A DNA stretch of 64,000 nt. It comes from WLJO01 sp032117595 (GTDB lineage: Bacteria; Actinomycetota; Acidimicrobiia; Acidimicrobiales; Ilumatobacteraceae). The notes under the pieces were generated by a model that saw nothing but the letters and a program-made list of their open reading frames with translations, searched no databases and was not told the DNA's origin. Every line of letters starts with the position of its first letter. Position 1 is the first letter of the stretch. The stretch covers positions 59,135-123,134 of the forward strand of contig JAULYZ010000032.1 in assembly GCA_032117595.1 (NCBI GenBank), in the 5' to 3' direction. This document shows, one piece after another, positions 1-8,685 of this stretch. The position numbers and the translations under genes were made by a program.

Positions 1-1
1 G

Positions 2-514
2 CGGCTGGCCGACCCCCGCTTCGGCTTCACCGTGCAGACCGACGACTTCATGGTGTTCGAGCCCGGTTTTCTCGATCGATCCCCGCTGCTCCCCAAGGGC
101 GAGGAGATCCGCAACGTGCTCGACTACGACACGGCCGAACCGCTCAAGATGTGGGTGTTCCATCCCGAACACGACGAGGACAGTCTCATCGAAGTGCTCC
201 GTCCGCTCGTGCCTCCCGAGTTCGGGGTCGGGCACACGAGCCTCATGGCGGCCGAGATCGGTCCGAACGGGGTCGACAAGGCCAACGGGGTTGCGCGCCT
301 CGCAGGCCGCCTCGGGCTCGACCGTACCGAGGTGATGACGTTCGGCGACAACAGCAACGACCGATCGATGCTCCGGTGGGCAGGCCGATCGGTGGCGCTC
401 GCCAACGCGGACGACGTCACCAGGAGCTGTGCCACCGAGGTGACCACCCACACACACGACGACGCTGGCGTGGCGCGACACCTCGAGGCATTGCTCTCAG
501 CGACCGATCACTGA
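2..514 (+). CDS. HAD-superfamily (Cof-type) hydrolase, 5' truncated by window edge
   Basis: The frame is open from base 2, so the true start lies upstream of the window and only the C-terminal part (about 170 residues) is present. A conserved lysine (motif III, GVDKANG) is followed by motif IV, GDNSNDRSML, with the acidic pair that holds Mg2+ in HAD phosphatases. This spacing and the NGVDKANGV segment are typical of Cof-type sugar-phosphate/phosphoglycolate phosphatases. The nucleophile Asp motif would be upstream and cannot be checked. The substrate is unknown. A 183-bp gap separates it from the next gene on the same strand, so co-transcription is uncertain. Confidence 0.8.
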   Translation, partial: RLADPRFGFTVQTDDFMVFEPGFLDRSPLLPKGEEIRNVLDYDTAEPLKMWVFHPEHDEDSLIEVLRPLVPPEFGVGHTSLMAAEIGPNGVDKANGVARLAGRLGLDRTEVMTFGDNSNDRSMLRWAGRSVALANADDVTRSCATEVTTHTHDDAGVARHLEALLSATDH

Positions 515-697
515 GAGCGCACAGCAAGCACCTGCCCCAGGAGCCGCTCGGCATGACCGACGGATCCGGGCTGCAGTTTCTGCCCCGGGGCATGGCAGCC
601 ACCTGATCAGGGGCGACTACCATGACGCCGCAGCAGTCGAGGTTTCCTGAGGCTCAGTGGGGCACTCGACCAATTCGGACGTCCACGGGAGGGCGAG

Positions 698-2371
698 ATG
701 GCTTCACGAGTGGTGATCAAGGGCGGCACCGTCGTCGACGGCAGTGGTGCTCCGGGCCGTGACGCCGATGTGGCCATCGAGGGCGACCGCATTGTCGAGG
801 TCGGCAAGAACCTCTCGGGCGACCGAACGGTGGATGCGGGCGGAGCGGTCGTCGCCCCCGGGTTCATCGACATCCACACCCACTACGACGCGCAGGTCTT
901 CTGGGATCCAGCACTCACGCCGTCGTGCTTCCACGGTGTCACCACCGTGGTCGCAGGGAACTGCGGGTTCTCCATCGCCCCCGTTCGGCCCGACGATCGC
1001 GAGCTGCTCGCACGCACGATGGAGAAGGTCGAGGACATGGATCCCGCGTCGCTCATCGAGGGCGTCCCGTGGGACTTCGAGACCTTCCCCGAGTACCTGC
1101 AGTCCGTGGCGCGGCACGGCACCGCGTTGAACTACGCCGCCTACATCGGCCACACAGCCCTTCGCATGTACGCGATGGGCGAGGAAGCGACGGGGCGCGA
1201 AGCCCGTCCCGACGAGATCGCCAGAATGGCCGCCTCGGTTCGCGAGGCGATGGCCGCCGGGGCCGCCGGTTTCGCCACCAGTTTCGCAGTGACCCACCGA
1301 GGCGCCGACGGACGTCCCATCCCGAGCCGCTGGGCATCGAAAGACGAGATCCGTGCGCTCTGCCAGGCCGTTGCCGACTCGGGTCGCGGCGTGGTGGGCA
1401 TCAACGGCGGCGAGAACCTCGGGTTCAGCGAGGCCTACGAACTCCAGATGCAGGTAGGGGTCCCCTTCACCTACACCGCCGTGCTCACCCTGCCCACCGG
1501 TGCTCACCTAAAGGCAGCAGAGATCAACCGCGCAGGCTGGGCACGCGGGGCGCGCGTCTGGCCGCAGGTGAGCTGCCGACCGCTCTCGTTCTCGATGACC
1601 ATGGCGGAACCGTTCACCCTGAACATCAACCCGGTCTTCGCAGAGCTGATGCCGAAGAGTGTCGCCGAGCGGCGGGCTGCATATGCCGATCCGGCATGGC
1701 GTTCACGAGCACGGGCTGAATGGACGGGCTCCAAGACACTGCCGCCACGGTGGGAGTCGTTCGAGATCATGGAGTCCAGCGCGAACCCCGATCTCGTCGG
1801 CAAGCGGATCACCGCGCTCGCTTCCGCGGTCGGAGCCGATCCCTTCGACATGCTCTGCGAGCTGACACTCGCCGAGGCCGAGCCGAAGGACCTCCGCGTC
1901 AAGGCAATCCTTGCGAATGACGATGTCGACGGCATCACCATGCTGCTCCAGGAGGAGCACACCACGCTCGGACTCTCCGATGCCGGTGCCCACGTTGGTC
2001 AGCTCTGCGACGCCCCGCTCTCCACCGATCTGCTCGGCAACTGGGTGCGCGACCGCCAGACCATGACGATGGAAGCGGCGATCCGCAAGCTCTCGGGGCA
2101 GCAGGCCGACATCTTCAACTTCACCGACCGCGGCTACCTGCGAGCGGGCTACCACGCCGACATCGTCGTGTTCGACCCCGACACGGTCGCTCCGGGCCCG
2201 GTGCGGCGCGTGCGCGATTTCCCGGCAGGCGCCGAGCGGCTCACCGCCGACCGACCCACGGGCATGCGTCACGTCTTCGTGAACGGCACGGCCATCCACG
2301 CCGATGGCGAGCACCTTGCCTCGGCCATCCAAACGCGTCCTGGTCGTTTGGTGTCGCCGACGCCTTGGTGA
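698..2371 (+). CDS. N-acyl-D-amino-acid deacylase-type amidohydrolase
   Basis: This is a 557-residue amidohydrolase-superfamily enzyme. After an N-terminal beta-sandwich segment comes the metal motif HTHYDAQ (His60, His62), then GNCG with Cys89, which matches the cysteine metal ligand characteristic of D-aminoacylases. A late SDAGAHVG motif supplies the catalytic Asp. The family removes N-acyl groups from D-amino acids, although many members act on other cyclic amides or N-acyl compounds. The start is chosen because GGGAGGGCGAG lies just upstream of the ATG. The stop overlaps a GTG of the next gene by 4 bp (GTGA), so the two are probably translated together. That gene's D-amino-acid-related fold supports a D-amino-acid catabolic role. 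Confidence 0.85.
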   Translation: MASRVVIKGGTVVDGSGAPGRDADVAIEGDRIVEVGKNLSGDRTVDAGGAVVAPGFIDIHTHYDAQVFWDPALTPSCFHGVTTVVAGNCGFSIAPVRPDDRELLARTMEKVEDMDPASLIEGVPWDFETFPEYLQSVARHGTALNYAAYIGHTALRMYAMGEEATGREARPDEIARMAASVREAMAAGAAGFATSFAVTHRGADGRPIPSRWASKDEIRALCQAVADSGRGVVGINGGENLGFSEAYELQMQVGVPFTYTAVLTLPTGAHLKAAEINRAGWARGARVWPQVSCRPLSFSMTMAEPFTLNINPVFAELMPKSVAERRAAYADPAWRSRARAEWTGSKTLPPRWESFEIMESSANPDLVGKRITALASAVGADPFDMLCELTLAEAEPKDLRVKAILANDDVDGITMLLQEEHTTLGLSDAGAHVGQLCDAPLSTDLLGNWVRDRQTMTMEAAIRKLSGQQADIFNFTDRGYLRAGYHADIVVFDPDTVAPGPVRRVRDFPAGAERLTADRPTGMRHVFVNGTAIHADGEHLASAIQTRPGRLVSPTPW

Positions 2372-3501
2372 GCAGCCCGAGGGCGGCGATGCCCGCAGTC
2401 CCCGACACACCGTTCGTCGCCGTCGACGTCGCCGCGCTCGAACGGAATATCTCGTCGATGCAGGAGCGAATGGCCGATCGCGGAATCGGCGTGCGTCCGC
2501 ACACCAAGACGAGCAAATGCATCGAGGTGGTGACACGGCAGGTTGATGCCGGCGCAGTCGGGCTCACCGTTGCCACGCTCGGCGAGGCCGAGTCGCTCGT
2601 CTCGCACGGATTCTGGTCGGTCTTCCACGGGTACCCGCTGTGGGCCGGCACCGCCTCCCGCGCCCGTCGGGTCCGGGCGCTGCACGAGGAGTGCGACTAC
2701 CTCGTCGGCGTCGAGTCGCTGGAAGCGGCCACCGCCCTCGCCGCTGCGGTCAGGGGAAGTGGCTCCCCGCTTCGTGTGCTCATCGAGCTCGACTGTGGGA
2801 TGCAGCGCTCCGGCGTGCACCCCGAGGCCGTTGCTGATCTGGCACAGCGATGCGGCGACCTCGGACTCGATGTCCGGGGGGCCTTCACCTTCGGCGGACA
2901 CGCCTACCAGTCGTGCGACGCGCCCGTGCACGCCGGCGACGACGAAGTGAACGCGCTCACTGCGGCACGAGACGCTCTGCTCGGCATCGGTCTCGTACCG
3001 CAGATCCTGAGTGCCGGCTCCACACCAACGGCGCTCCACTCCGCGCGGCCGCCGGTGACGGACGAGCGTCCCGGCACCTACGTGTTCCTCGACCGCCAGC
3101 AGGTGGCGCTCGGCGCCGGCGAGATCAAGCAGGCGTCGCTCGTCGTGCTCACCACGGTGGTGGCGAGTCACGCCGATGGCCGTTTTGTGCTCGATGCCGG
3201 GTCCAAGGTGCTCTCCACCGATCGACCGCAGTGGCTCGAGGGCTTCGGCTACCTCCCCGCCTACCCCGATGCAGTCGTTGCGCGGCTCTCCGAACACCAC
3301 GCGGTGTGCACCACAACGGCCCGACGCCCTCGTGTGGGTGAAGTGCTTGGGCTCATACCCAACCACTGCTGTGTCGTGGTGAATCTCGCCGACACCCTCC
3401 ATACCGTTCCAACGATCGACCTACACGCCGACCTCCTCGACCCGGCAATCTGGCACGGGGCCGAACGGTGGTCCGTGGCATCGCGCGGCGCGAACACCTG
3501 A
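2368..3501 (+). CDS. D-threonine aldolase / D-serine dehydratase-like PLP enzyme (alanine racemase N-terminal fold)
   Basis: About 377 residues. The N-terminal TIM-barrel motif RPHTKTSK carries the expected Schiff-base lysine for pyridoxal phosphate. The C-terminal half has PNHCC near residue 330, the His/Cys metal site of the D-serine-dehydratase-like domain. Members cleave or dehydrate D-3-hydroxyamino acids (D-threonine, D-serine, D-3-hydroxyaspartate) with PLP and a divalent metal. TTG at 2365, GTG at 2368 and ATG at 2389 are all in frame. GTG 2368 is preferred because it gives the usual 4-bp overlap with the upstream stop. Being coupled to a D-acylase suggests that N-acyl-D-amino acids are hydrolysed and then degraded. 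The exact substrate is not readable. Confidence 0.8.
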   Translation: MSSPRAAMPAVPDTPFVAVDVAALERNISSMQERMADRGIGVRPHTKTSKCIEVVTRQVDAGAVGLTVATLGEAESLVSHGFWSVFHGYPLWAGTASRARRVRALHEECDYLVGVESLEAATALAAAVRGSGSPLRVLIELDCGMQRSGVHPEAVADLAQRCGDLGLDVRGAFTFGGHAYQSCDAPVHAGDDEVNALTAARDALLGIGLVPQILSAGSTPTALHSARPPVTDERPGTYVFLDRQQVALGAGEIKQASLVVLTTVVASHADGRFVLDAGSKVLSTDRPQWLEGFGYLPAYPDAVVARLSEHHAVCTTTARRPRVGEVLGLIPNHCCVVVNLADTLHTVPTIDLHADLLDPAIWHGAERWSVASRGANT

Positions 3502-3540
3502 CCGACGGCCCGACACCACGCGCCGGTCGGGCCTCCCGGA

Positions 3541-5061
3541 TCAGCCCGGGGTGATGCCGTGTCGCTTCTCCACCGCACTGCGGTCGCGCGGATCGGCTGC
3601 GGCAAACCGCCGGATGAGGTCGCTGCGCAGCCCCTCGAACGGGACCACGGCGTCGATCACCATCTCAGAGGCAAGGCGATAGAGATCCACATCTGCCTCG
3701 TACTCGGCCCGCTTGGCCAGTACGTACGCCTCGCGCTCGGACGGATCATCGATCGCGGCGATCTTGTTCGCATACACGGCGTTCACCGCAGCCTCCGGTC
3801 CCATCACGGCAATCTTCGCGGTGGGCAGGGCGATGGTGGCGATCGGGTCGAAGGCCGGACCGCTCATCGCATAGAGCCCGGCGCCATAGGCCTTGCGGAC
3901 CACCACGCAGATCTTCGGCACGGTTGCCTCGGTGATGGCCGTGATCATCTTTGCCCCGTGACGGATGATGCCCTCACGCTCCACCTTGGTGCCGATCATG
4001 AAACCCGGAACATCGGCAAGGAAGATGAGCGGGATGCTGTAGGCATCGCACATCCACACGAAGCGAGCGGCCTTGTCGGCAGAATCACCGAACAGCACGC
4101 CGCCCTTGTGAAGCGGGTTGTTCGCCACGACACCCACCACGTGTCCATCGAGGCGGCCGAACCCGATGGTGAGTTCCGGCGCAAAGAGTGGCTTCACCTC
4201 GAAGAACGAGCCATCGTCAACGAGACATTCGATGAGTCGGCGCATGTCGTACCCCATCGAGTCGTTGTCGGGGAGCACCGCCGCGGTCAGCGAAGCGGCC
4301 GGCTCGACCGGTTCGTACTCGGTCGGGGCCTCGCGCCAACTGTTGGGAAGATACGAGAAGAAGTCCCGCGCCTGGGCGATTGCGTCGGCATCGTCGACAG
4401 CGAGGTTGTCGCCGCACCCCGACACGGTGGCGTGCATCCGTGCACCACCCATCTCCTCGAGCGTGACGTACTCGCCGATCACCTCCTCGGCCATGCGTGG
4501 TGAGCCGAGGTACATCGAGGCATTGCCCTCCACCATGATCACGATGTCGCAGAAGGACGGGATGTACGCGCCACCCGCCGCCGACGGCCCGAACAGGCAG
4601 CAGATCTGGGGGACCTTTCCCGAGAGACGCACCTGATTGGCGAAGACCCGACCAGCGCCGCGTCGACCGGGGAAGAGATCGACCTGATCCGTGATCCGAG
4701 CGCCAGCCGAATCGATGAGCCAGAAGATCGGTACCTCGTGGCGGAGGGCGTACTCCGTGATGCGAATCATCTTCTCCACCGTGCGCGCGCCCCACGAGCC
4801 CGCCTTCACCGTGGGATCGTTCGCCACCACACACACGGCACGGCCATCCACCCGCCCGAGCCCGGTCACTACCCCGTCAGCGGGGAGGTCGTCGGCCATC
4901 GTGTTCGCAAGCAGGCCGTCCTCCACGAAGCTGTCGGGGTCGAGCAACAGAGCAAGGCGCTCCCGGACGAAGAGTTTGTTCTGGCGGGCCAACTTCTCGC
5001 CCTCCCGATGGAGGTTGCCCGACTCGGCGCGCTGGCGCCGCTGCTCGAACTCCTCGCTCAT
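3541..5061 (-). CDS. Acyl-CoA carboxylase, carboxyltransferase (beta) subunit
   Basis: A 506-residue carboxyltransferase with both crotonase-fold halves of the PccB/AccD/MccB family. Family marks include GPSAAGGAYIPSF in the first half, GSPRMAEEVIG, and PGFMIGTKVEREGIIRHGAKM in the second half. The enzyme moves the carboxyl group from biotin to an acyl-CoA such as acetyl-, propionyl- or methylcrotonyl-CoA. Chain specificity cannot be read here. No biotin carboxylase or biotin carrier lies beside it, so its partner must be encoded elsewhere. On the minus strand the ATG is preceded by AGGGGGGTGAGCC, a strong ribosome-binding site. The gene is convergent with the PLP enzyme and divergent from the PRISE reductase. 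Confidence 0.93.
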   Translation of the reverse strand: MSEEFEQRRQRAESGNLHREGEKLARQNKLFVRERLALLLDPDSFVEDGLLANTMADDLPADGVVTGLGRVDGRAVCVVANDPTVKAGSWGARTVEKMIRITEYALRHEVPIFWLIDSAGARITDQVDLFPGRRGAGRVFANQVRLSGKVPQICCLFGPSAAGGAYIPSFCDIVIMVEGNASMYLGSPRMAEEVIGEYVTLEEMGGARMHATVSGCGDNLAVDDADAIAQARDFFSYLPNSWREAPTEYEPVEPAASLTAAVLPDNDSMGYDMRRLIECLVDDGSFFEVKPLFAPELTIGFGRLDGHVVGVVANNPLHKGGVLFGDSADKAARFVWMCDAYSIPLIFLADVPGFMIGTKVEREGIIRHGAKMITAITEATVPKICVVVRKAYGAGLYAMSGPAFDPIATIALPTAKIAVMGPEAAVNAVYANKIAAIDDPSEREAYVLAKRAEYEADVDLYRLASEMVIDAVVPFEGLRSDLIRRFAAADPRDRSAVEKRHGITPG

Positions 5062-5127
5062 GGCTCACCCCCCTGTTCCGTACGCGTACGGCATCACGAC
5101 GGTAGTACCCCCGGCGAGCTCGCTTGG

Positions 5128-5133
5128 TACCGT
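5128..5133 (+). promoter_or_regulatory. -10 box TACCGT of a leaderless start
   Basis: TACCGT ends 6 nt before the ATG at 5140, which puts the transcription start at or next to the start codon. No Shine-Dalgarno sequence is present. This supports 5140 over longer N-terminal extensions. No good -35 hexamer was found. Confidence 0.5.
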
Positions 5134-5139
5134 CGGCCC

Positions 5140-6243
5140 ATGGGGAACAACAAGGTGCTCATTGCCGGCCTCAGTGGTGTCATCGGGTACGCCACCGCGC
5201 AGCAGTTCGCTGCGGATCCCTCGTGGGAGGTGGTCGGGCTCTCCCGCCGCAAGCCCGATCGGCTCGGACGCGTGCATCACGTCCCGCTCGACCTCTCGGA
5301 CCCGGCGGCGTGCCGCGAAGCACTCGGCTCGGTCACCGGGGTGACGCACCTTGTGTATGCCGCCCTGTTCGAGAAGCCCGGCTTGATCCCCGGTTGGTAC
5401 GAACGGGACCAGATGGAGACGAACCTGCAGTACTTCCAGAACCTGATGGATCCGCTCACCCGTGCGAATCCCGGTCTCCGGCACGTGACACTTCTGCAGG
5501 GCACCAAGGCATACGGCGCCCATGTCGCCCCGATGAAGGCCCCTGCGCGCGAACGAGAGCCGCGCCACCAGCACGAGAACTTCTACTGGCTGCAGGAAGA
5601 CGACCTTCGTTCCCGGCATGCGGCCGCAGGTGGTTCGTGGTCCTGGACGATCATGCGGCCCCAGATCGTCTTCGGCGAGGCCCTCGGCAGCAACATGAAT
5701 GCGCTCCCGGCCCTCGGCGTGTACGCAGCATTGCTCCGCAGCGACGGCGAACCGCTCCACTTCCCCGGCGGTGCCCGCAACGTGAGCGAGGCCGTCGACG
5801 CCGATCTCGTGGGACGGGCCATCAAGTGGGCAGCGGAGTCACCTGCGGCCGCCAACGAGATCTTCAACATCACCAATGGTGATGTCTTCGCGCTGCGAAA
5901 TCTGTGGCCCGCCATCGCCGATGCGTTCGGGATGGCGGAGGGGGAAGACCGACCCCTCTCGCTGGCGGCGGCAATGCCGGCCCGCGAGCCGGACTGGAGC
6001 AGTCTGGTCTCCCGATTCGGGCTCACGGCCCCGACCAGCCTCGATGCCTTCGTCGGGCAGTCGTTCGTGTACGCCGATGCCATCTCGGGATTCGGGATGA
6101 CCGAAGCGGCACCTCCGTCCATCGTGAGCACCATCAAGATCCGTCAGGCCGGTTTCCACGACTGCGTCGATACCGAGGACATGTTCCGACGACTCATCGC
6201 CCGCTTCCAGGAACTCCGGCTCCTGCCTCCGAGGAACTGGTGA
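5140..6243 (+). CDS. PRISE-type NAD(P)H-dependent enal reductase (SDR, progesterone 5-beta-reductase-like)
   Basis: A 367-residue extended short-chain reductase. The N-terminal GLSGVIGYATAQQF and LSRRKPD segments correspond to the atypical cofactor loop (GxxGxxG variant, then SRR) of progesterone 5-beta-reductase/iridoid-synthase-like enzymes (PRISEs). The TKAYG and ENFYW motifs are also those of PRISEs and carry the Lys and Tyr used for 1,4-reduction of enones. The usual SDR YxxxK arrangement is absent, as expected. The ATG at 5140 is taken because of the TACCGT box just upstream; a longer in-frame extension would run antisense through the carboxylase gene. Neighbours do not indicate a pathway. 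The bacterial substrate is unknown. Confidence 0.82.
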   Translation: MGNNKVLIAGLSGVIGYATAQQFAADPSWEVVGLSRRKPDRLGRVHHVPLDLSDPAACREALGSVTGVTHLVYAALFEKPGLIPGWYERDQMETNLQYFQNLMDPLTRANPGLRHVTLLQGTKAYGAHVAPMKAPAREREPRHQHENFYWLQEDDLRSRHAAAGGSWSWTIMRPQIVFGEALGSNMNALPALGVYAALLRSDGEPLHFPGGARNVSEAVDADLVGRAIKWAAESPAAANEIFNITNGDVFALRNLWPAIADAFGMAEGEDRPLSLAAAMPAREPDWSSLVSRFGLTAPTSLDAFVGQSFVYADAISGFGMTEAAPPSIVSTIKIRQAGFHDCVDTEDMFRRLIARFQELRLLPPRNW

Positions 6244-6259
6244 CCCTCCCCGGGGCACC

Positions 6260-6265
6260 TACGAT
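6260..6265 (+). promoter_or_regulatory. -10 box TACGAT of a leaderless start
   Basis: TACGAT lies 6 nt before the ATG at 6272, the spacing expected if transcription begins at the A of the ATG. It would drive the tautomerase/LLM operon. Confidence 0.5.
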
Positions 6266-6271
6266 CGCGTC

Positions 6272-6730
6272 ATGCCCACCGCACGAGTCAGTCTCCTGGC
6301 CGGCCATCCACGCCCAGCACTCCGTCGCCTGATGGAGAACATCGTCGCCGTGCTCCACGCCACCCTCGATGCTGCACCGTCACGCATGACCGTGTCGATC
6401 GACGAGATCGAACCCGAGCTCTGGCTCGTCGACGGCCGGCCCGCATCGGAACTTGCCCAGGGACTCTTGCCTGCAGCGGTCGACAACCCGCTCATCGAGA
6501 TCAACATGGTGGACGGCCGCCCCCTCCACGTCATCCACCACCTCCAGCGCGAGCTCACTGCCGGCACTGCGCACGCACTCGGCGTTCAGGCAGACCGAGT
6601 TCGGGTGGTGATCCGTCAGATCCCGGCCGACGACTGGTCGATGGGCGGCACGTCGGTTGCCGTCGCACGCGCCGAGAACCTTGCGGCGCGCACCCGCGCC
6701 GACGGCACCGGACCGACAGCCCGACCGTGA
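6272..6730 (+). CDS. Fused two-domain 4-oxalocrotonate tautomerase-family protein
   Basis: A 152-residue protein that reads as two tandem tautomerase units. The first begins with Met-Pro, so removal of Met would expose the catalytic N-terminal Pro. The second begins around residue 72 with PLIEINMVDGRP, again a tautomerase-like beta-alpha-beta start, but its Pro is internal and cannot act as an N-terminal base. A fused chain of this kind has one active and one structural half. The superfamily includes 4-OT, malonate semialdehyde decarboxylase and haloacrylate dehalogenases; the reaction here is unknown. Its stop overlaps the GTG of the following oxidoreductase by 4 bp, so the two are co-translated. 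Confidence 0.75.
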   Translation: MPTARVSLLAGHPRPALRRLMENIVAVLHATLDAAPSRMTVSIDEIEPELWLVDGRPASELAQGLLPAAVDNPLIEINMVDGRPLHVIHHLQRELTAGTAHALGVQADRVRVVIRQIPADDWSMGGTSVAVARAENLAARTRADGTGPTARP

Positions 6731-7758
6731 CCGCACTGAAGTTCAGCCTCACGCTCCCCCGCTACATCGACGCCGGTGAGCGCGATCCGTTCCGACGCAC
6801 CTACGAGTACGCGCGCTTCGCCGAGGACCTCGGCTACCACGCCGGCTTCGTCGGGCATCACTCCTTCACCCCCGAGACACGCGATCCCTCCGCCCCGTTC
6901 GTCCTGCTGTCGGCGATTGCCGCACGCACCGAGCGCCTGCGTCTCGGCACCGGCATCTTCCTCGCCGCCCTCCACCACCCCGTAGCCGTCTGCGAGCAGG
7001 TGTCCACGCTCGACCAGATCTCCAACGGCCGGGCGATCCTCGGGCTCGGCGTCGGCTACCGCACCTACGAGTTCGACGGCCTCAACGTGCCCTTCGCCGA
7101 GCGCGGACAGCGGATGGACGAGACCATCCGGATCCTGAAGCACGCCTGGGCGACAGGCCGCTACCGGGCCGATGGTCCGATCTTTCACATCCCCGACCTG
7201 CCCGTGTACCCGACCTGTGTGCAGCAGCCACACCCCCCGATCTACGTGGGAGGCACCTCTCCGGGTGCGCTTCGTCGCGCAGCGCACCTCGGCGATACGT
7301 GGTTCTCGCTCCCGATGGAGACCCTCGACTACGTGAAGCGACTCGCCGACACCTACCGGGCGAACTGCGCTGCAGCCGGCACCACGCCCCGCATCTGCCT
7401 CATGCGCGAGGCGTGGGTCTCGCGGGATCGGGCATCGATCGAGGACGACTGGCTGCAGCGTGCGCTGGCCTTCCACAAGTACTACTGGGAGACGGGCACA
7501 CGCGGCGACGAGTCCGATCCCGTGCTGCAGCGAATCGGCAATGGCGAGACCGTCGGGCTCGAGGAGTTCGCCACCGACCGCGCCTTCGCCGGCACACCGG
7601 AGTTCGTCATCGAGGAAATTCGCCGCTGGCACGACGCGATCGGCTTCGACGAGGTGTGCCTCATCTTCGCCACCGGCAAGGAGATGGTGCACGAGTCGTC
7701 GCTGCGTCACACGGTGGAGACGTTCGCCCGCGAAGTCATGCCTGCGTTCACGGCCTGA
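6727..7758 (+). CDS. LLM-class (luciferase-like) flavin/F420-dependent oxidoreductase
   Basis: A 343-residue luciferase-like TIM barrel. Recognisable family segments are LGYHAGFVGHHS, RLRLGTGIFLAALHHPVAVCEQVSTLDQISNGR and GLGVGYRTYEFDGL. Members are FMN monooxygenases or F420-dependent reductases; actinobacteria hold many of both. The GTG at 6727 overlaps the tautomerase stop (GTGA). The tight coupling suggests the two enzymes act on the same metabolite, for example ring or enol chemistry after monooxygenation. This is inference. Confidence 0.88.
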   Translation: MTALKFSLTLPRYIDAGERDPFRRTYEYARFAEDLGYHAGFVGHHSFTPETRDPSAPFVLLSAIAARTERLRLGTGIFLAALHHPVAVCEQVSTLDQISNGRAILGLGVGYRTYEFDGLNVPFAERGQRMDETIRILKHAWATGRYRADGPIFHIPDLPVYPTCVQQPHPPIYVGGTSPGALRRAAHLGDTWFSLPMETLDYVKRLADTYRANCAAAGTTPRICLMREAWVSRDRASIEDDWLQRALAFHKYYWETGTRGDESDPVLQRIGNGETVGLEEFATDRAFAGTPEFVIEEIRRWHDAIGFDEVCLIFATGKEMVHESSLRHTVETFAREVMPAFTA

Positions 7759-7774
7759 CCGCGAGGGCCTTCGG

Positions 7775-7780
7775 TAGAGT
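7775..7780 (+). promoter_or_regulatory. Candidate -10 box TAGAGT
   Basis: TAGAGT ends 10 nt before the ATG at 7791, at the long end of the leaderless or near-leaderless spacing seen across this window. It supports the ATG at 7791 and would make the PNP gene a separate transcription start from the oxidoreductase 32 bp upstream. Confidence 0.35.
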
Positions 7781-7790
7781 CCGGCCGCAC

Positions 7791-8657
7791 ATGTCCACTG
7801 CATCCCCGCACCCCGATGTCGCTTCGGCCGATCCGTTCGCCGTCGCCCGCGACGCAGCGCGGGCACTCGCCGAGCGGAGCGGACGGGCGAACCACGATCT
7901 CTTCGTGGTCCTCGGGTCGGGCTGGGCACACGTGGCAGATCTGCTCCCCGATGGCACCGACGTCGCCATGACCGAGCTCCCCGGCTTTCCCGAGCCCTCA
8001 GCAGCCGGACACGGTGGTCACCTCCGCTCACTCGAGGTGAACGGGTTGCGGGTACTGCTGGCGCTCGGTCGCGTACATCTCTACGAGGGTCATTCCGCCC
8101 GAGTGGTGGCCCACGCCGTGCGCACTGCGCACGCCGCAGGATGCACCACTGTCATGCTCACCAACGCTGCAGGGATCCTCAACCCCGAATGGCCGCTCGG
8201 GCGGCCGATCATCATCTCCGACCACATCAACCTCACCGGTGCATCACCGCTCGAAGGCTTGAACCCGCAGCCACCGATGCAGGGACGCTTTGCCGACATG
8301 TCGACGACGTACACCCCCGCCCTGCGTGCACTCGCTCGTCGTGTCGAACCGTCGCTCCCCGAGGGCATCTACCTCGGCGTGCGGGGTCCGCAGTTCGAGA
8401 CACCAGCCGAGATCAACATGGGACGCGTCATGGGGGCCTCCCTCGTCGGCATGTCCACCGTCATGGAGGCGATCGCCGCTTCGCACCTGCGGATGCGAAT
8501 CCTCGGTCTCTCGCTCGCCACCAACCTCGCAGCGGGCCTGTCCCCCGAGCCCCTCGACGGCGATCACATTGTTGCGGTGGCCCGGGACAACGCACCGTGG
8601 GTTGCAGACCTCCTGCTCCGTCTGATCACCGCTCTCGCTGACGAGATCGACGCCTGA
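7791..8657 (+). CDS. punA: Purine nucleoside phosphorylase, class I (trimeric)
   Basis: A 288-residue protein with the full signature set of trimeric purine nucleoside phosphorylases: LGSGW phosphate loop, GRVHLYEGH, TNAAGILNP, GPQFETPAEI and GMSTV before a purine-site region. It phosphorolyses guanosine or inosine (possibly methylthio- or deoxy-nucleosides) to free base and ribose-1-phosphate. The ATG at 7791 is used because everything upstream in frame is antisense-like or overlaps the LLM gene, and because it begins the conserved N-terminus. It lies 28 bp ahead of an amidohydrolase that resembles nucleoside deaminases, so the two probably form a purine salvage unit. Confidence 0.93.
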   Translation: MSTASPHPDVASADPFAVARDAARALAERSGRANHDLFVVLGSGWAHVADLLPDGTDVAMTELPGFPEPSAAGHGGHLRSLEVNGLRVLLALGRVHLYEGHSARVVAHAVRTAHAAGCTTVMLTNAAGILNPEWPLGRPIIISDHINLTGASPLEGLNPQPPMQGRFADMSTTYTPALRALARRVEPSLPEGIYLGVRGPQFETPAEINMGRVMGASLVGMSTVMEAIAASHLRMRILGLSLATNLAAGLSPEPLDGDHIVAVARDNAPWVADLLLRLITALADEIDA

Positions 8658-8685
8658 GTTCCCGGACCGGACACAGGAATTTCCG

